Positions 32,110-43,869 of a DNA stretch of 64,000 nucleotides are shown piece after piece; the first letter of the stretch is position 1; every line of letters starts with the position of its first letter. The position numbers and the translations under genes were made by a program. This DNA comes from Ceratothoa steindachneri (lineage: Eukaryota; Arthropoda; Malacostraca; Isopoda; Cymothoidae): assembly GCA_963969495.1 (NCBI GenBank), contig OZ018321.1, forward strand, positions 128,806,120 through 128,870,119. Direction: 5' to 3'. Under the pieces are notes generated by a model. It worked only from the letters and a program-made list of their open reading frames with translations. It had not been told where the DNA came from and did not search any database.

Positions 32110-33045
32110 TACGAGGGGCAGTCAATAGGTTTTGCGAATCGGTAGGGCAAAACAGAGGAAGGGGGGATGGCTGTTTGTGAGGGTTTTATGACAAGTTATG
32201 TCAAGTCACGTCCTACAGCCTCACGCTCCCGCATCGTCTATTTAAGAAGCAGTAGCTGATCGCAGATCGTCAGTCACAATTTTTCAACAATGGAGAAGGT
32301 TGAGCACCGCGCAGTGATCAAATTTTTGACCAAGGAAGGCAAGAATGCAAAAGAGATCCATGAACGCATGGTTGCAGTGTACACCGACACCGCCCCTTAC
32401 TATGTAACCATTGCTCGCTGGAATAGGAAGTTCCGCCATGGTCGTGAGTCCCTTGAAGATCACTCCCGTCCAGGACGCTCGTCAGAGGTGACCAACGAGG
32501 ACAATGTGGCCCGTGTGGAGAGGATGATCCTCGAAAATCGACGGGTGAAGGTCGGAGAAATCAAGCGAAAACTTGGAATATCACATGGAAGTGTTATCAA
32601 CATCATCCACGACAATTTGGCCATGACCAAGGTCTCTGCCCGTTGGGTCCCTAGAAACCTCACGCTCCATGATCGACTTCAACGTCATCATAGTCCACAA
32701 GGCCAGAGTTGCACAAGCTGCCCTTCGCGAGTGCGGATTCAAGGAGCTCAACCATCCTCCCTACAGGGCAGATCTGGACCCTAGCGACTACTTTTTATTC
32801 CGCCAGCTCAAGGCTGCACTGCGTGGACGCCGGTTTGGGGACGATGAAGATGTCCAGCTCGCCGTCCAGGAGTGGATTGAACAGCGGTCGGGAGATTTCT
32901 GGTTGTCGGGAATTCGAAGCCTCAGGGACAAGTGGCGCAAGTGCATTGAAGTCGAGGGTAGTTATATTGAAAAATAATAAAAAACTTTTCCTCATATCTC
33001 GTTTCTTTATATCTGAATTGCAAAACCTATTGACCGCCCCTCGTA
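32110..33045 (+). mobile_element. Deleted mariner element F1 with both terminal repeats
   Basis: Ends are TACGAGGGGCAGTCAATAGG and ...CCTATTGACCGCCCCTCGTA, including the TA target. The element is 936 bp, against about 1.3 kb for full mariners, because the centre of the transposase gene is missing. Confidence 0.93.
32290..32977 (+). pseudogene. Mariner transposase F1, catalytic core deleted
   Basis: The family protein cuts at the terminal repeats and needs a DDD triad. The ATG at 32,290 opens the N-terminal HTH half (MEKVEHRAVIKFLTKEG, HGRESLEDHSRPGR, VSARWVPRNLTLHD). It then joins, out of frame, to a C-terminal half that starts KARVAQAALRECGFKELNHP, continues with DLDPSDYFLFRQLK (third Asp block) and ends CIEVEGSYIEK. 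The region carrying the first and second catalytic Asp is absent. Copy F2 shares the same junction, near the sequence GATCGACTTCAACGTC, so the deletion predates the spread of these copies. Confidence 0.93.
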
Positions 33046-34400
33046 TAATTTGTCCAAAGCATCAAGATATAACTCAAATACTTGTTCGGTTCATTTTTAA
33101 ACAAACCTCGGATGTACTATTGACCACTATTGGTGCGATGTTGTTCTATGCTTTTTCTCTTGTAATTTTTTTGCAAACGGCGTTTCTGTTAGTTATCTTT
33201 ATTCTAATATATATTATATCCATACATAAAACCTGCTCATTTATTTTAAGCTGGTCCCAACAAGTTATACAACGAGTATCTTTCAAAGACTTTATTTGGA
33301 TTGATGTTTTCCAAATTTGAATTTATTAATCTATACTTTCCTTAATATTTTTTCCTTAATTGAAAACACCCAATTTGTGGTATCTCTGTTGTTACCTAAA
33401 AGAGTACATAGTCTCAAAATTAGCCTTGTAACTCTTTTCTCGATTCCTTACAACATATTTAAGTCCTGGCAATATTGAGGAACCTATGCATGTCCACTAT
33501 TCTAACATAAGACTTATAAAATCTCCAAAAATCTGACTACTTTTTAAAGCATATTTGTTTTTTTTTGCAAAACGAACTATCCTATTTACTTCATCCCTCC
33601 ACTCCGGACACGATTCAGACCTTTTAAAGTTAATATGTATTCACATTCCTAAATCTTCTTTCTTTTTCTCTATAATTCAATTAAGACCTCATTTTGTTAG
33701 CTGAAACTAAATTTTTCTGTTTTTATGCAAACCGACGACCAGTGTGATCTAACTTAAACCTTGAGTTTTGATGTAACTCTATCGAATTTTTGACGGAGGT
33801 CGAGATATGCTACATCCTTTGACCAGCTTCTATCTCTTTCGAATGTATTTTGGGTATTCCTAATAGCAGCGTGGATTTTTAAATATCCTGAATTGTCTTA
33901 AATAATTATTCCTAAAATTTGCCACCTAGAGAAGCTAGGTGAACTGCGTGACAATGCTAAACATTATACGCTTCGTGATTATTTTGATAGCCTTTACACA
34001 GCCTAAATCTACTTTCCTTAGTTGTTCTTTTTGCTCCCATTATCAACTAAAATTGAATATAATCAAAGACAACCCTCCTACCCAAAATGTTATTCATCAT
34101 TAGTTGTATTATGGTAAATTGCAATGTTCGCACTGATGGTAAATTGCAGTTTACTTTTATATTTTAAGGTATAGACTCTCCACACTGGTGGGTAAAAACG
34201 ATCTCGTGTACTGAGAAAGCAAAAATAAAGGTTAAATTAACCAATTGACCTAGTTTTTTTATGGTGGTTAGATATTTGATATAGTCACTTGATGGCGTGT
34301 ATGGAAAGCGTCACCTAGGCGTGGCAGATGTACTGTGAAGGTCATCCTAATTATTTTATCCGAAAAAATCCGGAAGAAAATGCTTAAATTTATTGCCAAG
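33046..34400. other. AT-rich spacer, nothing recognised
   Basis: Long AT-rich stretch without recognisable element or gene. Confidence 0.5.
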
Positions 34401-34402
34401 CT

Positions 34403-34657
34403 ATGACAAAATTAACGAAGGAAGTTTTCATGTACACTGTAGATAATTTGTTACCACTGCATCTTTGTTTAGATGCTTATTTGTTTGTCATTAGAGGTAC
34501 ACAAAATATTGCTGACATCTATATAAAACTTTGTCCTCTTGTTTATCATATCCAATGGATCTACTTATTATATGTAGATGGGTATGCCTTAACCCCAAAG
34601 TGCCTCGTTAGCCTAGTGGTTAACAGGAATCAATTCCTATCAAATAGCTTCGGTTAG
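34403..34657 (+). pseudogene. Possible gypsy RNase H end fragment
   Basis: An 84-codon frame contains RGTQNIADIYIKLCPLV and YALTPKCLVSLV, which resemble the GxxNxADxLSR end of gypsy RNase H and the following linker. The match is short and weak. A tRNA-like stretch overlaps its end. It might belong with the gypsy RT fragment at 35.15 kb, but the order would be reversed. Confidence 0.3.
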
Positions 34658-34672
34658 AACCCCAATGATTCT
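34602..34672 (+). other. tRNA-like sequence (SINE head or pseudo-tRNA)
   Basis: TAGCCTAGTGGT (34,609-34,620) fits an RNA polymerase III A box and GGTTAGAACCC (34,652-34,662) a degenerate B box, about 33 bases apart as in tRNA genes. The 5' start GCCTCGT has no complementary 3' acceptor end, so it is not an intact tRNA. Confidence 0.4.
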
Positions 34673-35110
34673 TTGGAGATGGCCACAACCCAACCAAACT
34701 TTTAATCATGCGAAAGTCTCTAACAAACCCTCTCTCGCGTCTTTCTCCATACTATTTGCATACACTGACATGACCTTCCCGTGCGACCTGGGGAACTTTC
34801 GGCTAAACTTCCTCCTACTTCTGTGGAGTGGGAGAGAGAGAAGCGATCCTCCTGTGCCTTGCACCGGATATGATACTTTCTATTTGCTCTTCTCTGTCTG
34901 TCGTAAGCAGAGTACTCTTTAGACTCATCCAATTTGGGGAACAATAAAACCGACTTTTGGAGAAGAAGTTCATTCAATAAGTTAAGTCAATTTCGTTGTT
35001 GCAAACATTTCCCACGCGCTTCACAGAGCTGAATTCCTAACCTATTTTGACTTAGTTGTCCTTAGGTATCGTAGGTTAGTCACGTAAAGATGGAATTATA
35101 CTCTATGTGA
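34673..35110. other. Spacer, nothing recognised
   Basis: No element or gene seen. This could be the body of a tRNA-derived SINE if the preceding head is real, but no repeat copy is present in the window to compare. Confidence 0.4.
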
Positions 35111-35149
35111 AAACATGGTGCACTTCTACTTACCTCGCATGAACCTTCT

Positions 35150-35601
35150 GTTACGATTGATCCACAATACGCGCAGTTGTTCTTTCGTCGATTTTTCAAT
35201 CCTGTCTGGCACACTTCCAGGAGATAAACCTATGAAGCATTTAGTAACACACCATATTGAGATACACGGTATCCCGCCCATTTTCCTGCCTTCTGCTTTC
35301 ACACGAGCTTAGAGCGGCAAAAAAAAGTTCGATGAGAAGAAGCATACCGGTATCATCCGGCCGCTTAAGTGCGAATGGGCGTTGCTTTTATATATTCTTT
35401 CTTAAGACTTCAGGTGAATGGACACTCTGAGGTACTTTTAGAAGCCTCATTGCACAATCAAACAGCAGCAGTTATCCGTGCCAAATGGGAAGAATTTTTC
35501 TGCTAATCTCCACGGGAAATACATATTCTCCAAGGTCGACCTGGTCAAGAAATACCAGCAAATATTCGTTGACGGGGATCCAAGATTGCCATTATATCGC
35601 A

Positions 35602-35603
<2 letters not shown>
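35150..35603 (+). pseudogene. Ty3/gypsy RT N-terminal fragment, conventional clade
   Basis: Read in two or three frames: MKHLVTHHIEIHGIPP (about 35,232-35,279, approach to RT), then KKHTGIIRPLKCEWA (about 35,338-35,382), then SANLHGKYIFSKVDLVKKYQ (about 35,500-35,559). These are the ordered first blocks of a gypsy RT. The sequence ends in an (AT)n tract after LPLYRN. No palm with YxDD and no other pol domain follows. It is a different clade from the relic at 1-2650. Confidence 0.8.

Positions 35604-35608
<5 letters not shown>

Positions 35609-35689
<81 letters not shown>
35609..35689. repeat. (AT)n microsatellite interrupting gypsy RT
   Basis: About 80 bases of AT dinucleotide directly follow the RT fragment. 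Open frames through it are artefacts. Confidence 0.97.
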
Positions 35690-35691
<2 letters not shown>

Positions 35692-36275
35692 TCTGTCTTT
35701 TCATTGTATAGCTGAAAATAGTATTTATACTGAAACTACTCAGGTACTGAATTGATTATACAATTAGGTTATTATAGTCTGGAATTTAATTTCACGCTAA
35801 TGTTAAGTATTCCATAAATGTACATACATATTTGCCTATGATTTGGTAAGGGTTTGGCTACTTAACAACCTTTTTGGATGGCTGATATTTTTCAATCGGG
35901 ACAATTTTTCAAATAATAGTGGTCGTATTTTATTTCATGAAGAATTGTTTCTATATAGTGATAAAAACTATGCTACAAATATCGTGCAACAAGTACTTGC
36001 AACATTTGGCTCTCAATTTGATCTTTAAATATCGTATTCATGTCTTCAGTTGTATTCAATTCAGGTAAGTTTCCTAACTATCGGCTAAAGTTTTGTCTAC
36101 TACACGTTTGCTCTTTAATATCGAATACAATAATTTTTATTTTTAAATAATATATCTATTTAAACATCTTTAAATAATATATTCGTATTACGATTCTATT
36201 AAATGCCACACCCACTCTAGAAAAATTCTATACACCCTGTTCATACTCAAGATTATCATTAAAGAATGCAAAAAT
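35692..36275. other. AT-rich spacer, nothing recognised
   Basis: No continuation of the RT is seen beyond the microsatellite. The 61-codon frame at 35,843-36,028 has no recognised domain. Confidence 0.5.
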
Positions 36276-36750
36276 GTAACCAGATTTATTCAAATATTAT
36301 AATTTATTTAAATTTAATGGATATAATTATACTACTAAATATATCTCTGTTCGTTCTTAATTGAATAAATCAGTTTCCCGTCTCTAAAATAACGTCGAGA
36401 TCTTCAACGTTAGCTCACGAAATTGAAATCTAACCTACGAAGATTGATTAAAGAAAATGTGACTTAAGACAATTTTCTCTAAAAAATGAGATCAACCAGG
36501 ATCCATTGAAGAAACTAAAACTTACAAATGTTGTATAAAATGTTGAGACTACAAAGATTGGATAAAGATATTGATCCATCGAAGATTGGTAGAAAAAATC
36601 TTATATTCTAAGATTGGCTGAAGAAATCAAGACCCTCGAAAACTGGCTGAAGAAATAAAGACGCTCGAAAACTGACTGAAAAAACCATGCCTTTCCAAAA
36701 CTGGCTTAAGAATTTAAAACTTTCGAAACTTGGATGAAGAAATTAAAAAT
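36276..36750 (+). repeat. Unclassified dispersed repeat, copy 2
   Basis: This is the reverse-complement partner of 13,480-13,940 (landmarks listed there). From about 36,400 it shows short units of about 28 bases built on ATTGGCTGAAGAAAT and ACTCGAAAACTG words. Its end overlaps an exact local duplication. Confidence 0.85.
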
Positions 36751-37220
36751 TTCGAAAATTGACTGAAGAAATTAACATCCTTGAATATCAAAGCAATTTA
36801 TACGTTCAACGATTACATGAAGAAAGAGAAAATAAAATCTACGAAGATTCATTTAACGAAATTAACGTCAATAATGGTCGAATCTTTTTACTTGTCGCAA
36901 CATAAAAAAAAATCTTATATTCTAAGATTGGCTGAAGAAATCAAGACCCTCGAAAACTGGCTGAAGAAATAAAGACGCTCGAAAACTGACTGAAAAAACC
37001 ATGCCTTTCCAAAACTGGCTTAAGAATTTAAAACTTTCGAAACTTGGATGAAGAAATTAAAAATTTCGAAAATTGACTGAAGAAATTAACATCCTTGAAT
37101 ATCAAAGCAATTTATACGTTCAACGATTACATGAAGAAAGAGAAAATAAAATCTACGAAGATTCATTTAACGAAATTAACGTCAATAATGGTCGAATCTT
37201 TTTACTTGTCGCAACATAAA
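36592..37220 (+). repeat. Near-exact 314-bp tandem duplication
   Basis: Copies 36,592-36,906 and 36,906-37,220 are identical as far as I can read, including CTTATATTCTAAGATTGG at the start and TTACTTGTCGCAACATAAA at the end. The period is 314 bases. A 63-codon frame across the junction is a by-product. Confidence 0.95.
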
Positions 37221-37839
37221 TTTATAGGTATATTTGTTTGAAGATTCCATTTGATGGGTTGCATGATACCTACATTATTGGTATAGTCGATTAATTCTCA
37301 CCATTTCAAACCTCCGAAATTTCATTATAACTACATAAATCCTTGGGCAAATTGCACACAATTAATAGGTCAACCAAAGTATTCGACTACTATTATGTTA
37401 GCAATTTTAAAGATATGAGTGCCTAAATATTTGGCCGCAAGAAAGTCCAAGTATAGCAGAAACTGACATTATATTCTTTCTTGAATATTGGAGCAATGGT
37501 TACCTCAAAACTCCTGCAGGCTACATTGCTTTGTGATTTAGTGATCTCTCGTATGTACAAATCAATTTTAGGAATATTAAATGACTTTTTAAAGACTTTA
37601 TTAAAAAGTTTAAAGAAACGTGCGTAAATGTGAAGTACATTATATTTACTGTAGGTAAAAATAGAAACAGGAGAGATTGTCATCTTGGAGAGAGTTTCGG
37701 TGTAGGTTGGCCAAAAGTGTAGAGCTCATGATTAGACACATGTTAGTATGAAGGTATCCGTCTGCACACTGAGAAGCAGATTTTGGACATCGACTATGTT
37801 CCTAAAAGTGGTGGAAAGAACAACTCTACCGGAAAAAAA
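37221..37839. other. Spacer, nothing recognised
   Basis: An 86-codon minus-strand frame (37,683-37,423) has no recognised domain. No element ends seen. Confidence 0.45.
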
Positions 37840-38377
37840 TATACAGAACAGATTGATATTCTGTAAAAATTTCAAAGAATAAATTTAGAAAAATATTAAA
37901 AAATAACGGAAGATATCGAGAATATACTGATTCTGTATATTCTTTTAAAGAAAAATTATTGACGGATATCGAGAAAAGTCTGATAATCTATATATTTTTC
38001 CAAGAAAAGATATCCCAAATATCGAGAATAGTTTTATATTCCTGTAAATTATTTTAGAGTTAGATAACGAAAATATCGAGAACAGCATGACATTATGTAT
38101 TTTTTTAAAGAATAGATATACAAAATGGCGATTAGAGCCCGGTATTCTATAGATTTTTCAAAGAATAGATATCGAAAAATATCTAAACAGGCTGATATAC
38201 TGTAGAGAGAACAAAATTGAGAAGAGCGTGATATTCTGTAGATTTTTAAAAGAATAGACATCGGAAAATATCAAGAACAGGTTGATATTTCGTAGATTTT
38301 TCAAAGAATAGTTTTAGAAGGATAGAGAACAGGCTGATGTTCTGTAGCTCAGAAAATATCGAAAATAGTCTGAGACT

Positions 38378-39204
38378 ATTTTGCAATTCGGATATAAGGA
38401 CAAGTGTTTTATTATTTTTCAATATAACTACCCTCGACTACAATGCACTTGCGCCACTTGTTCCTGAGGCTTCGAATTCCCGACAACCAGAAATCTCCCG
38501 ACTGCTCTTTAATTCACTCCTGGACGACGAGCTGGACATCTTTATCATCCCCAAACCGGCGTCCACGCAGTGCAGCCTTGAGCTGGCGGAATAAAAAGTA
38601 GTCGCTAGGGGCCAGATCTGGACTGTAGGGGGAATGGTTGAGCTCCTCGAATCCGCACTCGCGCTGGGCAGCTTGTGCAACTCTGGCCTTGTGGACTTTG
38701 ACAACGTTGAAGTCGATCATGGGGCGTGAGGTTTCGTGGAGGATGTTGATAACACTTGCATGTGATATTCCAAGTTCTCGCTCGATTTCTTCGACCTTCA
38801 TCCGTCGATTTTTGAGGATCATCCTCCCCACACGTGCCACATTGTCCTCTTTGGTCACCTTTGACGGGCGTACTGGACGGGGGTCATCTTCAAGGGACTC
38901 ACGACCATGGTGAAACTCCCCATTCCAGCGAGTAATGGTTGCATAGAGAGGGGCGGTGTCGGTGTACACTGCAACCATGCGTTCATGGATCTCTTTTGCA
39001 TTCTTGCCTTCCTTGGTCAAAAATTTGATCACTGCGCGGTGCTCAACCTTCTCCATTGTTGAAAAATTGTGACTGACGATCTGCGATCAGCTACTGTTTC
39101 TTAAATAGACGAGGCATAACTTGTCCTAACACCCCCACAAACGGCCATTCCCCTTCCTCTGTTTTGCCCTACCGATTCGCAAAACTTAATGACCGCCCCT
39201 CATA
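38378..39204 (-). mobile_element. Deleted mariner element F2 inside the 54-bp satellite
   Basis: The right end is intact (TGACCGCCCCTCATA up to 39,204). At the left, similarity to F1 starts only at TTTTGCAATTC (38,379), so about the terminal 20 bases of that repeat are lost and satellite follows directly. Confidence 0.88.
38440..39056 (-). pseudogene. Mariner transposase F2, core-deleted fusion frame
   Basis: The ATG at 39,056 begins the same N-terminal HTH half as F1 (HRAVIKFLTKEGKNAKEI). A further 43-base deletion relative to F1 removes the end of this half and brings the C-terminal half into the same frame: NILHETSRPMIDFNVVKVHK, then ARVAQAAQRECGFEELNHS and SPDLAPSDYFLFRQLK. The frame runs 180 codons and stops where TGG has become TGA (VVQE then stop); beyond it the end still reads to SYIEK. 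First and second catalytic Asp are missing. It resembles a DNA-binding domain fused to a transposase tail, but is probably not expressed. Confidence 0.92.
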
Positions 39205-40930
39205 TATCATGATGTTCCAAGGAATAAAGTGTAAATGTATCGAAAATAGCCTGGTATTCTGTAGAAACTCAAACATTAAATATTCAATATTATAAAAATA
39301 GCCAGATACTCTTTAGAAATTCGAAGAATAGTGTGAAAAAAATGGCGCGAAGAGGGTAAAGTTCTGTAGCTTTTTCAAAGAATAGATATCTAAAAATATC
39401 AAAAACAGCTTGATAATCTATATATTTTTTAAAGAACAGATATCGAAAAATAAAAAGAACTGCTCCTATTCTGTAAAATGTTCAAAGAATAGCAATCAGG
39501 AATTATCGAGAAGAGTCTAAGATTCACTAGCTTTATTTGAGACATATTAAAAAATATCAAGAACAGCCTTATCTTATATATATTTTTCAAAGAATCGATA
39601 TCGATAAGTATCAAGAGCAGCCACATTTTCTGAAAATATTTTAAGAATAGCAATCAACAATTATGGAGAAGAATCTGACATTTACTGGCTTTATTAAAAA
39701 CTAGATATTAAAAAATATAAGGAACAGTCTGATATTCTAGATATTTTCCAAATAATAGATATCGAAAAATATCGAGAACAGCAAATATTAATGTTCAAAG
39801 AATAGCTCTTGATAATAATTGAGAAGAATCTGAGAATCATTAGCTTTATTTAAGACTAGATATTAAAATATCAAGAAGAGTTAATATATTTTGTCGATTT
39901 CAAAGCTAGATAACTAGAATATCATTTGCTGCTGTATATTTTTTTAACAATAGATATCAAAATATATCGTAGACAGCCTAATATTTTATTTTTCAAAGAT
40001 TTGATATAGATTAAGAACAAGAACATACAAATATTATGTAGATTTTTCAGAGAATAGATAAAGAAAAATATTGAGAAAAGCGTGTTATTCTGTTGATTAT
40101 TTAAAGAATAGATATCGAAAAATATAGAAAGGGTGGAATTCTATAGCTTTTCAAAGTATAGATACAAACAAAAATATTCATTACAAGCCGATATTTTTTG
40201 ATTTTTCAAAGAATAGATACAGTATGTAAAAATAATGAGAATAGCCTGATATAATGAAGAATTTTCAAAATTTAGATATTTAAGAATATCGAGAAGAGCT
40301 TGATATTCTGTAGACTTACTAAGAATAGAGGCATTAAATAACGATAATAGGCTGATATTCAGTCGATATATAAAAATACAGAGAATAATTGATAGTCTCC
40401 ACATTTTTAAAGGAATAGTTTTCGAAAAATATAGAGAAAAGGCTGATCTTTTGTAAATCTTTCAAAGAACAGATATCTAAAAACATTGATGACAGCTTCC
40501 TATTCTGTAGATTTTTTAAATACATATTGAAAAATATCAAGAATAACATAATATTCTTTTTTATTTTTTACAGAATAGACTAAACAAATATCGATAACAA
40601 ACTGATATTTTATAACTTTTTCAAAGAATATATATCGAGAAACGATTGTTATCTATTGATTTTTCAAATAATATAACTTAAAAATCTCGAGTAAAGCGTG
40701 ATATTCTGTAGAATTTCCAAAAATAGATATTCACAAATATCGAAAATAGCTTGATATTCTGTACCATTTTCAGAATGAATATCTAAAAATATAGAGAACT
40801 GTTTCATATCCTATTTATTTTTAAAAGATAGATATCTAAAAATCTTGAGAAAAGCATTATAGCGTTTACAGCCTGATATTCTGTAGATTTTTCAAATGAA
40901 TAAATTTAAAACAATATTTTAAACAACATG

Positions 40931-42640
40931 ATATTGTGCACTCATCATGTTAAAAAGAGGTTTTAATTATTGTATAAATGTGATATAAATTGATATATCG
41001 TTACGTACGAAGCTCTGTGTTTGAATATACCTTCCATTTCTCTGTCAGGCTCCGAAAACCATACACGAGAGTATAAAAACGTCAGAATGGAGTTGAGTTA
41101 TCTGTGAACCACTCTCCTGTCACAACTTCTTTTCCCAGACACCTTATTACTACTAGACCCTAATTTCAAACGCTATTTTCTCTGTTATAAGTTTTTGTTA
41201 AATTCTTATTTGTATTAATGTTTCCCTTCTAGCGAAACTTTCCTTTCTACCAATATTTCCCTTCCAAAACTTCTCACTCCTTTTAAATCATACTTTTCAC
41301 CACTCTTTACTTTCCCATACCTCTTACTTCCGCTAAATCATTTATTTCACCACTACTTCCCTTTTCAGTCCTATCTTTCTAAACCCTCCTCTCCACCACT
41401 TATTTCCTTCGCAGATTTCTCCCTGCGACTCGAAAATTGACTTCTTTCAGCCCCTCCTTCTACATGCCGTGCGCTGTAATTCAATTATATATCCTGTCGT
41501 CGAAATCCTCTTTTCGAGCAATATTCGAACTTCTTGCGATGATGACTTCTTCGTGAATACCAGTGTGGCGAGGGTGTTCAAGTGATGATAGCATTGGTGT
41601 CAGATTTTACTGAAATGTTCGCTGTTTGGCAAAAGCTTCAAAGGTTTATTTGATGGAACCGAGCACCAGATTCAAATAGAATTTCCTCCAAGATTTTTAT
41701 TATATTGTTGGAATGTCACACACATTTTGACTACATTTGATTTTCTCTTATACCACGAATATTCTATTTAAGTAGCATAATACTCACTTTCACATATAAA
41801 CCCGTTTGGTTTACATGGAAAAATGATTATATGAATGGCCCTAAGGAAAATGTGTGAAAGAAAAAAGAACAGTATGAGCGAAAATAATTCCGGCAAAAAT
41901 TCCTTAGGGCCTAAAATACTTGTGAGGGTGGAGTTTATTAATTACGCTTTTAGTACATTTGTGTACCAAGAGAATTAGTCTTCTAAGACATGAATTTAAA
42001 CTCCTTGGGAGAGGTCGGCCTCGGTTAGCTTTAAGCGGCACAGATCACCTTATCAGAAAGGACTGACCACATTTTATAGCATTACTTTTTTCTAAATATA
42101 ATATGTTAGGTTAGACTAAGTTAGTTGTCCTATATTCAAATTTTATATCTCTATTTTTAAAATATGATTAGGTCGTTAGTTATCCTTAATATACGCAGAT
42201 TTTATTACTTTATTTTTTTAAATATAATAGGATAATAGGTAGGTTTAAGTTAGGTTAATTTAAATGCAAATACAATATATTTTGAAGAATACTCCTTTTT
42301 ATCGGTGCAAGTACAACCGCGGCCCAAAGTTTACACACACGGGAAATTATTCTTAGACCATGAGTATGTCTATTAATTTGTTAGTGTAAGTTTGCATGTG
42401 TCAGTCCACATCTGGAAAGCAAAGTAAAACTACAAGATTCCTTATATCTTTTTGAAATATCTAAAATGGCGATGCTATTGAAATACTAATATGAAATTCT
42501 GGTGTCAGTGCGCCGTATTTTAGTCAAAATGTCTTCATATAACACATCATATTTGTTGATTAATATAATATTCCATGTCGACAGGATTTGATAAGGATTT
42601 GATAATAGCGAAATCACTAAACTATATCGTGGAGGAAAGA
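40931..42640. other. Spacer, no gene
   Basis: AT-rich with pyrimidine-rich runs built on CTTTC/CACCACT-like words (41,160-41,420). No element recognised. Confidence 0.5.
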
Positions 42641-42649
42641 ATTCTGATA

Positions 42650-43640
42650 TACATATTGCACTAGGAGGGCCTCGCCTTTGACAAATAGCGCGGAGGGTGG
42701 TCGGATCAAATTCTGGTGTGGCAGAAGTGTTGAAGAGGATCCGAGAAAGTGGGAACATCCAAGATCTACTTCGTTCTGGGAGGTATCGTAAGAAAAGAGC
42801 AGTCCATCTGCAACATAAATGGACAAAGGACGCCCAGATTAAAATATCTGTCAGAACAGTCAGTCACAAACTGATTGCACAAGGGCTGAAGTCATGTAAA
42901 GTCCACCAGAAGCAGCTAATTAACATTAAGCAGAAGTAACGTCGACTGGTTTGGACACATGTTCGCCGCAACTGGACCATGCTTCAATGAGGACGTTTCT
43001 TATGATCCAACGATTCCAGATTCCAGTTGTTCTCGATCCCAGGCAACGTTAGAGTTCCTGGAAGGGAAAGAAAGCATGGGATCGAGATAAAAAGTGCCAA
43101 AAGTAACGCATAGTAGCCACATTGTAAAGGTATCGGCTGCATGTCAGGTTTAGGAGTGTTTTGTGTCACCATTTGTGATGGTATCATGCATTCAGAGAAG
43201 TACTAAGCTGCCACGAGAGATTACACGCTGCTCTCAGCCCGAGACCCCTCCATAAATACAAGCAATAGGATTCTTCAGCAGTACAATGCCCCAAAGTACA
43301 TATCTGTATGTATCCAATATAAAGTAAACACTATCACGTTGATGGACTGACCACCTGTGTCTCTAGATATGAATAGACAGAAAAGTCTCTAACAAGACCT
43401 AAAAGAGGCCATAAGACGTCGTCAGCCAGACTCCAATCAGCAACTGAAGGCAATTATAACCGAGGAGTACGCCACCACAACACCACTATGAGGTGTCATA
43501 CTTTCATGGAGAGCTGGGCTCCAAGAATAGATGATCTCATCACTGCCAACGGACTCTCGACGCGCTACTGTGCTTTCTGTTACATGTATTGAAAAATTTT
43601 GTAATTTGTTAATTCTTGTTAATTGTTTGGGGCATATATA
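42650..43640 (+). pseudogene. Tc1-type transposase relic
   Basis: The N-terminal paired-like domain is readable at 42,690-42,800 (VLKRIRESGNIQDLLRSGR). It is followed by ISVRTVSHKLIAQGLKSCKV (about 42,845-42,904) and RRLVWTHVRRNWTM (about 42,940-42,985). From there, scattered frames show the remains of the core and C-terminal part to about 43,560 (PRIDDLITANGLSTRYC). The catalytic DDE residues are not clearly readable. No terminal repeats found. Confidence 0.72.
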
Positions 43641-43869
43641 ACGTATTGCCATTTATTCTTCCGCCTTTCACTGTTATATTCACATAAAAACTTTATCATC
43701 GTGCATTTATCTATTTTCCGAAAATTTCCGAAGTGCCCGAAATATTTTAGCCACTTCTCTACATAACTGTTTTACAGCACCATCTTTCAGGTAAACGACT
43801 CATCTTTTTACAACGGCTCCTCTGGTGGTAATCCAGATGATGAAGCTTCCACAAGGTCGTTGAGAACTG
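43641..43869. other. Short spacer between Tc1 relic and satellite
   Basis: Nothing recognised. Confidence 0.4.

Larger units (their letters stand above)
37840..40930. repeat. Satellite of about 54-bp units, block 1, split by mariner F2
   Basis: Diverged units share, in order, GATATTCTGTAGATTTTTCA, AAGAATAGATATCG and AAAAATATCGAGAACAGCCT. The spacing is about 54 bases, with many insertions and deletions. The array runs from about 37,840 to 38,377 and from 39,205 to 40,930. Short frames inside it, such as 38,049-38,261, 39,429-39,653 and 40,141-40,549, are translations of the repeat. Confidence 0.9.

Noticed and set aside
35447..35704. Overlapping frames with IYIYIY tails on both strands
   Set aside because: They are produced by the (AT)n tract; only the short RT part upstream is real.
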